A stretch of 43,394 bases of DNA, taken from Bowdeniella nasicola (lineage in GTDB: Bacteria; Actinomycetota; Actinomycetes; Actinomycetales; Actinomycetaceae). Shown in pieces: positions 37,890 to 43,394 of the stretch; the first letter of the stretch is position 1, and each line of letters opens with the position of its first letter. Where the stretch lies: contig NZ_MQVR01000012.1 of NCBI RefSeq assembly GCF_001907295.1, positions 1 to 43,394 on the forward strand. The letters are read 5' to 3'. The notes beneath the pieces are model-generated. The model was given only the letters and a program-made list of their open reading frames with translations. It did no database searches and was not told where the DNA came from. A program made the position numbers and the translations under genes.

Positions 37890-38050
37890 GCATCATCCTT
37901 GGGGCGTTTGAGGTAGGCGACGAGATTGCTCGAGCCTTCGGGTCCGGGCACGACTTGGACAAGTTCCCAGCCGTCGGCGCCCCACTGATCGAGGATCGCC
38001 TTGGTGTTGTGAATGAGCAACGGGATCGTTGCGTACTCCCATGTAGTCAT
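37886..38050 (-). CDS. Small DUF4177 protein
   Basis: 54 residues: MTTWEYATIPLL at the start, WGADGWELVQVV in the middle and a basic end. This is the DUF4177 pattern of a small alpha-beta protein with conserved Trp-Glu-Leu-Val. It overlaps ridA by four bases, so it is translated with it. Homologue of Rv3678A as far as I recall; function unknown. Confidence 0.82.
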   Translation of the reverse strand: MTTWEYATIPLLIHNTKAILDQWGADGWELVQVVPGPEGSSNLVAYLKRPKDDA

Positions 38051-38059
38051 GGGATGAGC

Positions 38060-38422
38060 TTAGTTGACGGTCGCTCGCGTCGCGGCCTGGCGACGACGCA
38101 ACCGCGTGATGATTCGCGGCGCCACCGGAGACTTCAGTTCGACGACCACATCGTCGTCGTCGGTCTCCAGCCACTCCCGCCAATCTGTCACGTCGGGGTA
38201 CTGACGCATGAGAGCTCTTCGCTCCCGCTCCGTCAATCCACCCCACACGCCGTAGGTGACGTTGGATTCCAGTGCGTCGATCAGGCACTCCATCCTGACC
38301 GGGCAAGAAAAGCACATGACGCGAACTTCGCGCTGCGCGGCACCGCGGACGAACAGGGCGTCCGGTTCGTTGCTGGCGCATGCCGCATATGCGGCCCACG
38401 TTTGGTCTCCGTCGACTGACAT
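38060..38422 (-). CDS. whiB: WhiB-family iron-sulfur transcription factor (WhiB4-like)
   Basis: 120 residues from the ATG at 38422, with GGGAGGG three bases upstream; the frame is open further but without a better start. Four cysteines (15, 37, 40, 46) give C-x21-CxxC-x5-C for the 4Fe-4S cluster, then the GVWGG turn, and a basic C-terminal tail (RRRQAATRA) for DNA contact. Position beside ridA, DUF4177 and a PonA2-like gene corresponds to whiB4 of M. tuberculosis. It is probably a redox-sensing regulator. The 145-base gap to the PBP gene is a divergent promoter region. Confidence 0.9.
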   Translation of the reverse strand: MSVDGDQTWAAYAACASNEPDALFVRGAAQREVRVMCFSCPVRMECLIDALESNVTYGVWGGLTERERRALMRQYPDVTDWREWLETDDDDVVVELKSPVAPRIITRLRRRQAATRATVN

Positions 38423-38554
38423 GGTCCCTCCCGATAATCGGACTGACAGTCTCAAAGGTACCCCGTAACTGCCCACGTGTGAAATTCACCATTACCACGG
38501 CAACGCTGAAGGGGGTTGCCGAATCGCACACGTGACCGAAACGCCGCGGCCAAC

Positions 38555-38560
38555 TAGAGT
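38555..38560 (+). promoter_or_regulatory. -10 element of a probable leaderless PBP transcript
   Basis: TAGAGT fits TANNNT and ends seven bases before the ATG at 38568, which lacks a Shine-Dalgarno sequence. TGACCG 16 bases upstream could be the -35. An in-frame GTG at 38532 is less likely because it lies upstream of this -10. Confidence 0.45.
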
Positions 38561-38567
38561 TGAACCT

Positions 38568-40952
38568 ATGCCGAATAAACCGTCGCCCACCGCTCCGGCT
38601 CGGGCCAAACATCCAGCGCAGATCCTCGCGCTACTCCTGGCGTTCGTCCTGGCCGTTGGGGCCGGTGGCGTCGCGATGGCAGGTTTGGCCATGCCCGTGG
38701 TCCTCGCCGCGCCATCGACGACCGCGGCCGGCACCTCGCTGTTCGATGATCTGCCTGACGAGATTCAGATCGACGAGCCCTCGCAGCGCTCGGTGATGCT
38801 CGCCGCCGACGGCTCCCGCATTGCCTCGTTCTATGCCGATAACCGCATCGTCGTACCGCTGGATCAGATCTCGAAGAACATCCAGCACGCCGTGATCGCG
38901 ATCGAAGACCGCCGCTTTTACGACCACAAGGGCATCGACCCCGAGGGCATTGCTCGCGCCTTCGTGAACAACGCCCTGCGCGACGATGTCGAAGGCGCGT
39001 CGACCCTCACCCAGCAGTACGTGAAGAACGCGCTGATCGAGCGCGCCCGCGTCGCGGGTGACGACGACGCCGTCCGCTCCGCCAAGGAGCAGGAATACGG
39101 CCGCAAGCTGCGCGAAGCAAAGCTCGCGATCACGCTGGAAAAGCATGCGTCGAAGGATGAAATCCTCAATGGCTACCTCAATATCGCGCCGTTCGGCCCG
39201 TCCGTGTACGGCGTCGAGGCCGCGAGCCTGCGGTACTTTTCCAAGCACGCCTCCGAACTGACGATCTCGGAGGCCGCGCTCCTCGCGGGCATCACACAGT
39301 CGCCGGTTCGCCACGATCCGACCCGCCACCCGGAAGCGGCCGCCAAGCGCCGCTCGCTGGTCCTCATGTGGATGGAGCGCGAGGGCTACATTACGGCCGC
39401 CGAGCGCGAAGAAGCCGACAAGCAGCCCGTCGAAGAGTTGCTCAAGGTGCAAGACCAGCGCCAGGGCTGTTCCACCGCCGGCACGGCCGCCTACTTCTGC
39501 GAATCGGTCATCCAGCAGATCCTCACCGACAAGCACTTCGGGGAAACGCCCGACGATCGCCGGCGCCTGCTGTACCGCGGCGGCCTCACGATCAAGACGA
39601 CGCTGGACCCGGTCAAGCAGAAGGCCGCCTACGACTCGGCGGTCAACTCCGTGCCGCCTAACGACTCGTCGGGCATCTCGATCGCGGTCAACGCGGTCGA
39701 GCCGGGCACCGGCAAGGTCCTCGCGATGGCTCAAAACTGGGGCTATGGTGACCCGACCGCCGACAACCCGCGCCTCACCAAACTCAACCTGTCGGTCGGC
39801 ACCGACCTCGCCGGCGGCTTCGGCTTCCAGACCGGTTCGACGGGCAAGATCTTCACCCTCGTCGAGTGGCTGCGCTCCGGGCGCCACCTGTCCGACCGGG
39901 TGCTGACCAACCGTAGCACGTACCAGACGAAGGACTTCATCAGCTCCTGCGCGAAGATCTCGCTCCCCAACGGCTACAAGGTCAAGAACATGGAGCTCGG
40001 CCCCGGCGGCCACTCGATGTCGGTGCTCGACGCGACGAAGCACTCCGTGAACCGGCCCTACATCGATATGACGACGAAGGTCGACCTGTGCAATATCCGC
40101 AAGACGGCCAATGACCTCGGCGCGCTGACCACCGGCAACGGTAAGGACCTCATGGCGATCCCGTCGATGACGCTCGGCACGAACAACCTCACGCCGCTCA
40201 CGATGGCGAACGTCGGCGCGACGCTCGCTGCCGGCGGCAAGCGTTGCACCCCGGTCTTCCTGACCGAGGTCACGAAGTCCAACGGCGACCCGATCGAGGT
40301 CCCGAAGATCTCCTGCGAGCAAACCATCGAACGCAACGTCGTCAACACCGCGGTATACGCGATGCAGCAGGTCGTCTCCCCCGGCGGCACCGGCTCCGGC
40401 GCGATCCTCAACGGCCGCCCCGCGGCCGGCAAGACCGGTACCGCGAACGACAACAAGCACGCCTGGTTCGTCGGCTTCACGCCGCAGCTCGCCGCGTCCG
40501 TCTGGATGGGCTACGCCGACGGCGACAAGTCGATGAGCTACCAGCGCATCAACGGAGAGTGGACCGGCATGGTCTACGGCGGCAAGATCCCGGCCCCGAC
40601 GTGGAAGAACTTCATGCAGGTCGCCCTCGATGGCGTCGCACCGGAGAACTTCCCGGCCCCCGACCCCGCGCTCGTCCAGGGCTCGCAGTCCCCGTCGGAG
40701 CGTCCCTCCCAGGAGGAGCCACGCGACCAGAACGCCTCCCAGGAATCCGGCCGTAATGAGTCCGTTCCGAGCGTCGTCGGCTATACCATCGCCGATGCAA
40801 CGACGGTGCTGCGTCGCTCCGGTTTCAACATCTCCGTGGGCGGTGCGCGCCCGAGCGAATGGCAGGCCGGCGTCGTCATGGGTCAGTCGACAAGTTCGGC
40901 GCCAAAGGGCGCAACGATTACCGTCTACCCGTCCTCCGGCCCGGGCGGATAG
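38568..40952 (+). CDS. Bifunctional class A penicillin-binding protein with PASTA domain (PonA2-like)
   Basis: 794 residues. A membrane anchor lies near residues 18-50. The GT51 transglycosylase follows with IAIEDRRFYDHKGID (catalytic Glu about 113) and GASTLTQQYVKN. The transpeptidase has the S-x-x-K nucleophile in GSTGK (Ser 424), SVN (493-495) and KTG (622-624). A PASTA domain lies at about 730-794 (VPSVVGYTIADATTVLRRSG). It polymerises and cross-links peptidoglycan outside the membrane and is the target of beta-lactams. It is followed six bases later by the metallophosphoesterase gene, as in mycobacteria (Rv3682/Rv3683). Intact. Confidence 0.94.
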   Translation: MPNKPSPTAPARAKHPAQILALLLAFVLAVGAGGVAMAGLAMPVVLAAPSTTAAGTSLFDDLPDEIQIDEPSQRSVMLAADGSRIASFYADNRIVVPLDQISKNIQHAVIAIEDRRFYDHKGIDPEGIARAFVNNALRDDVEGASTLTQQYVKNALIERARVAGDDDAVRSAKEQEYGRKLREAKLAITLEKHASKDEILNGYLNIAPFGPSVYGVEAASLRYFSKHASELTISEAALLAGITQSPVRHDPTRHPEAAAKRRSLVLMWMEREGYITAAEREEADKQPVEELLKVQDQRQGCSTAGTAAYFCESVIQQILTDKHFGETPDDRRRLLYRGGLTIKTTLDPVKQKAAYDSAVNSVPPNDSSGISIAVNAVEPGTGKVLAMAQNWGYGDPTADNPRLTKLNLSVGTDLAGGFGFQTGSTGKIFTLVEWLRSGRHLSDRVLTNRSTYQTKDFISSCAKISLPNGYKVKNMELGPGGHSMSVLDATKHSVNRPYIDMTTKVDLCNIRKTANDLGALTTGNGKDLMAIPSMTLGTNNLTPLTMANVGATLAAGGKRCTPVFLTEVTKSNGDPIEVPKISCEQTIERNVVNTAVYAMQQVVSPGGTGSGAILNGRPAAGKTGTANDNKHAWFVGFTPQLAASVWMGYADGDKSMSYQRINGEWTGMVYGGKIPAPTWKNFMQVALDGVAPENFPAPDPALVQGSQSPSERPSQEEPRDQNASQESGRNESVPSVVGYTIADATTVLRRSGFNISVGGARPSEWQAGVVMGQSTSSAPKGATITVYPSSGPGG

Positions 40953-40958
40953 GCTTCG

Positions 40959-41972
40959 ATGACTCCGACGTCTTCGGCCGCATCTCTCGCGCTGAAAGGT
41001 CTCGGCCTCACCGTCGCCCTCGGGGCGGCGGTGACTGCTGGCGCCGTCGTGGAAGCCCGCATCGGCTTCCAACTGCGCGAGCACACCCTGCCCGTCCTGC
41101 CCGCTGGATCCCGGCCCGTCCAGATCCTGCACCTGTCCGACTTCCACCTGCTGCCATCGATGAAGGCAAAATCGCGGTGGATCGCGCGCCTCGCCGAGCG
41201 TGACATCGACATGGTCGTCAACACAGGCGACAACATGGCTTCGTGTCAGTCCTTCGCACTCGTGATGGAAACGCTCGAGCCGTTCCTCTCCCTGCCCGGC
41301 GCCTTCGTCTTCGGCTCGAATGACTACTACGGGCCGACGTGGAAGAACCCGCTGCGCTACCTGCTGCCGCCCTCGCGTCGTGCCGACCTTAGCGACTCCG
41401 ATCGCACGCTGCTGCCCGCCGAGACCCTCGCCGAATCCTTGCGCGCGGCCGGCTGGCACGACCTGCGCAACACGACCGCGCTGCTCAATGTCGCCGGCAC
41501 CCGGATGCAACTCGTCGGCGTCGATGACCCGCATATCGATCGCGACGCAATGCCCGTCGCGAGCCGCGATGAGCTCGATCCCCGCGCCGATCTGACGCTC
41601 GGCCTCACGCATGCGCCCTATACGCGCGTCCTCGACCAGTTCGCGGCCCTCGGTACCGACCTGGTGCTGGCCGGACATACCCACGGCGGCCAGGTCGGGG
41701 TCCCCGGCTACGGGGCCCTCGTGACAAACTGCGATTTGCCGTCCTGGCGCGCTAGCGGCCTGCAGGCCTGGCCCGGGGTGCACCCGAGCCTTGTTGACGC
41801 TCCTGTCGTCCCCTGGCACCGTCTGCGGCCCCAGCCGAAGGGCCTCAGCCCCTGTGACATGTGGGTCAACATCAGCGCGGGGCTCGGCACGTCCCCGTAT
41901 GCTCCCATCCGACTCTTCACGCGTCCCGAGGCGTCGCTCCTGACGCTCACAGCGCGCGAGAATGTGGCGTAA
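40959..41972 (+). CDS. Membrane-anchored metallophosphoesterase (Rv3683-like)
   Basis: 337 residues. An N-terminal helix ([17 protein letters not shown]) anchors it and the calcineurin-like domain follows: [10 protein letters not shown] near 58, NTGDNMA near 86, GSNDYYGP, and [12 protein letters not shown] near 233. Family members can be phosphodiesterases or hydrolases of lipid precursors. It is co-transcribed with the PBP. About 50 bases later the tRNA promoter begins. Intact. Confidence 0.9.
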   Translation: MTPTSSAASLALKGLGLTVALGAAVTAGAVVEARIGFQLREHTLPVLPAGSRPVQILHLSDFHLLPSMKAKSRWIARLAERDIDMVVNTGDNMASCQSFALVMETLEPFLSLPGAFVFGSNDYYGPTWKNPLRYLLPPSRRADLSDSDRTLLPAETLAESLRAAGWHDLRNTTALLNVAGTRMQLVGVDDPHIDRDAMPVASRDELDPRADLTLGLTHAPYTRVLDQFAALGTDLVLAGHTHGGQVGVPGYGALVTNCDLPSWRASGLQAWPGVHPSLVDAPVVPWHRLRPQPKGLSPCDMWVNISAGLGTSPYAPIRLFTRPEASLLTLTARENVA

Positions 41973-41990
41973 CGGACGCTCTCCCGGTTT

Positions 41991-42018
41991 TTGTTCTGGG
42001 GCCATTGCCCGCTATAGT
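41991..42018 (+). promoter_or_regulatory. Promoter of tRNA-Pro
   Basis: TTGTTC (-35, 41991-41996) and TATAGT (-10, 42013-42018) are separated by 16 bases and end ten bases before the tRNA. This is the best sigma-A-type promoter in the window. Confidence 0.65.
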
Positions 42019-42028
42019 GAACTGGTCA

Positions 42029-42102
<74 letters not shown>

Positions 42103-42110
42103 CAATTGTG

Positions 42111-42148
42111 ATGTCTCACGTCATCGTTCACTCGATGGCGTGGGACAT
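42111..42148 (+). terminator. Long hairpin after tRNA-Pro, probable terminator
   Basis: Two 16-base arms (42111-42126 and 42133-42148) pair fully, with two G-T wobbles, round a six-base loop, and the T-rich stretch TACTTGTTTTTA follows. Pairing is longer than most terminators; both arms begin or end with ATGTC/GACAT, so the hairpin may also derive from a mobile-element end. Confidence 0.6.
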
Positions 42149-42231
42149 TACTTGTTTTTATCCCGGGTATGTCTCGCAGGCAGAAAATCCTCGTGACTGG
42201 CCATCCATAAGGGTGCGGTCTTCATCGTCGG

Positions 42232-42480
42232 TTAAATCCAGCCACTCTCTTTTGCTATCCGTGTTGCCTCGTGGCGGTTGGAGGCTCCCTCTGCTGCGAG
42301 TTTTACGACATCGGCTTCGCGAGCGCTAAGTGGCGATTAGCCGGAGGAGATCGCTTCGATGGCGAGGTTCTGCTCGATATAGCGGAGCCCTGATGCGACA
42401 TCGCGCACGGCGGTTGTCAGGGTTGCTGCCATCCAGCCCCGCAGGAGAGCTTCATCTTCAACGATCAGCGACCAAACCGA
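42232..42480 (-). pseudogene. Decayed NarL/DesR-type response regulator
   Basis: Read on the minus strand one frame gives in order: SLIVEDEALLRGW, the N-terminus of a receiver domain with its acidic pair; directly after it TTAVRDVASGLRYIEQNLAIEA, the linker before the DNA-binding domain; a TAA stop (42337-42339); in the same frame SPLSAREADVVKLAAEGAS, the start of a LuxR HTH; and then NRHEATRIAKESGWI, the family's usual last residues, and a stop. So about 100 residues of the receiver and about 30 of the HTH are deleted and one codon became a stop. No kinase gene remains nearby. This fills most of the gap 42149-42506; the remainder shows nothing recognisable. Confidence 0.75.
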
Positions 42481-42506
42481 GTGTTGGGAACCCGCGGGGA
42501 GTTCCG

Positions 42507-43214
42507 CTATGTTTGGCGGTCCACCGTGGTGGTAGCCGCTGGCAGCAGCACGTGGCTGAGTCCGTCAAGCAGAGAAGCGAGCAGCAAACGAAAGTAGTCG
42601 TTGCTGATGCGTTCGGAGTCCGCCGTGGTCAATCCTGCGATGAAGTGTTCGCTGAGTTCGCTCAGTGCCGGGGAGGACACGGTTAGGTCGCTCATGTCCT
42701 CCAGCATGTCGGCGATGACGTACTGGTCGGGATGATGGGGCGACTGACGGTCACGGGCCGCCACCGCCGACATAGCTACGTTGAAGATCATGGAATAGGC
42801 CCACGGCGTCATCTCGGCAAATCCCGCCGCTTTCAAGCGGGCGTAGGCAGCCTCAATGATCGGCACCATTGCGGGGGTCAGCTTCCCTGTGACCGTTCGC
42901 TCGGCGATGCCCGGCACGCGCAGGCACGCGGCCCGCAACGACATCAAGACCTCGGTGAACCACTCCTTCCAGTCCAAGGACTCATCGGGCAACTCGACGG
43001 TGGTGGTCGCGTGATCGACGACCGCCTCATAGATGTCGTCCTTGGCGGGAAAGTAGTGGTAGACCACCGAGGTCGCGACGTCCAGTTCAGCTGCCAGCTC
43101 GCGAATGGACCAGCCGGTAAGACCACGCTCCTCACTGAGCTTCAGAGCGCGCATGGTGATCTGCTGCGGATCAAGCCCCACGCGACGAGAGGTATCCTTC
43201 GCTGGTTTCGGCAT
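42507..43214 (-). CDS. TetR-family transcription regulator
   Basis: 235 residues from the ATG at 43214; TATGAT ends six bases upstream (43221-43226), pointing to a leaderless mRNA, and this decides against the start nine codons earlier. The HTH is WSIRELAAELDVATSVVYHYFPAKDDIYEAVVD near 45-75, typical of TetR. The ligand domain has a TetR C-terminal type fold (WKEWFTEVLMSLR...). No target gene lies beside it in the window: downstream is only the response-regulator wreck. Base composition and codon use in this end region are less GC-rich than in the core. Confidence 0.88.
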   Translation of the reverse strand: MPKPAKDTSRRVGLDPQQITMRALKLSEERGLTGWSIRELAAELDVATSVVYHYFPAKDDIYEAVVDHATTTVELPDESLDWKEWFTEVLMSLRAACLRVPGIAERTVTGKLTPAMVPIIEAAYARLKAAGFAEMTPWAYSMIFNVAMSAVAARDRQSPHHPDQYVIADMLEDMSDLTVSSPALSELSEHFIAGLTTADSERISNDYFRLLLASLLDGLSHVLLPAATTTVDRQT

Positions 43215-43300
43215 GCAATCATCATAGGCTCTTGACCCCATCTAGATGTTGTGGGTCATGACGTTGTAGTCACCGACCGGGGATGAAGGAACGGGCCCCT

Positions 43301-43394
43301 GACGGTCAAGTCCCTTGTAGTGGTGTAACGGCGTTTTCCTCTCGTTTGGGGTTTTAGCTTGCTAGTGCGGGCGTGTCGGTATCGGTCATGGTCG
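43301..43394 (-). mobile_element. Possible end of an IS256-type insertion sequence, with the last transposase codons
   Basis: Read on the minus strand, a frame from the window edge ends in TDTDTPALAS and a TAA at 43354-43356, followed by GTTACACCACTACAAGGGAC and TTGACCG. This order (stop, about 30 bases, then a 'TTACACCAC...GGGACTTGACC' tip) is how I remember the right ends of actinobacterial IS256-family elements. Only 94 bases are visible, so the assignment is tentative. Bases 43215-43300 upstream of the TetR gene show nothing else. Confidence 0.4.

Noticed and set aside
38631-42005. Open frame of over 1,100 codons antisense to the PBP and phosphoesterase genes
   Set aside because: It has no recognisable domain or promoter and mirrors third-position GC bias of two well-supported genes.
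43301-43394. Right-hand IS as the other end of the left-hand ISL3 element
   Set aside because: The tip sequence does not carry GGCTCTTC and the encoded tail does not resemble ISL3 transposase.

Overview
This is a high-GC actinobacterial chromosome segment, judged from WhiB, a Crp/GlxR-type regulator, DUF222-HNH nuclease, DUF4177, DUF4244-type Flp pilin, the Tad 'helicase/secretion' cluster and PonA2-like PBP. The anaerobic ribonucleotide reductase and the MPITG-type wall-sorting signal fit a facultative or anaerobic member such as the Actinomycetaceae; that family assignment is inference. From about 20.6 kb to 42 kb the gene content and order resemble, from memory, Mycobacterium tuberculosis Rv3649 to Rv3683 (helicase, TadE-like/Flp/TadBC/TadA/CpaE, HAD phosphatase, hypothetical, acs, ephE-like, nth, crp, ridA, DUF4177, whiB, ponA2, metallophosphoesterase), with several members missing.

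Layout. 1-1.2 kb: the end of an ISL3-family element sits inside a secreted 5'-nucleotidase gene. 1.4-4.1 kb: a drug-efflux MFS gene coupled to an unknown Rossmann protein. 4.1-9.8 kb: gdhA, an HNH nuclease and purL. 9.9-14.1 kb: a damaged zone with a ferredoxin reductase/fatty-acid desaturase deletion fusion, a methyltransferase, and a secreted nucleotidase and a cell-wall amidase joined tail to tail by a deletion. 14.2-18.9 kb: a membrane protein with LRV-like modules, then nrdD-nrdG behind a pair of NrdR boxes. 18.9-20.6 kb: a methyltransferase and a PAP2 phosphatase. 20.6-28.9 kb: an MrfA-like helicase facing a compact Tad pilus operon (cpaE-tadA-tadBC-flp-tadE-tadE-like), then a HAD hydrolase and a conserved hypothetical. 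29-33 kb: a disordered membrane protein and a wall-anchored phosphoesterase. 33-42 kb: acs, an alpha/beta hydrolase, nth, crp, ridA-DUF4177, whiB, a bifunctional PBP and a metallophosphoesterase. 42-43.4 kb: tRNA-Pro(CGG), a decayed response regulator, a TetR regulator and what looks like the end of a second insertion sequence.

The strongest message of the window is gene loss. At least five coding units are broken by an IS insertion or by internal deletions: the 5'-nucleotidase, the reductase-desaturase pair, the second nucleotidase, the amidase and the response regulator. Two of four secreted or membrane-linked metallophosphoesterases are affected. The remaining metabolic and regulatory genes look intact. 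No CRISPR array, prophage or clear defence island was seen; the only nuclease outside repair is the common DUF222-HNH type.
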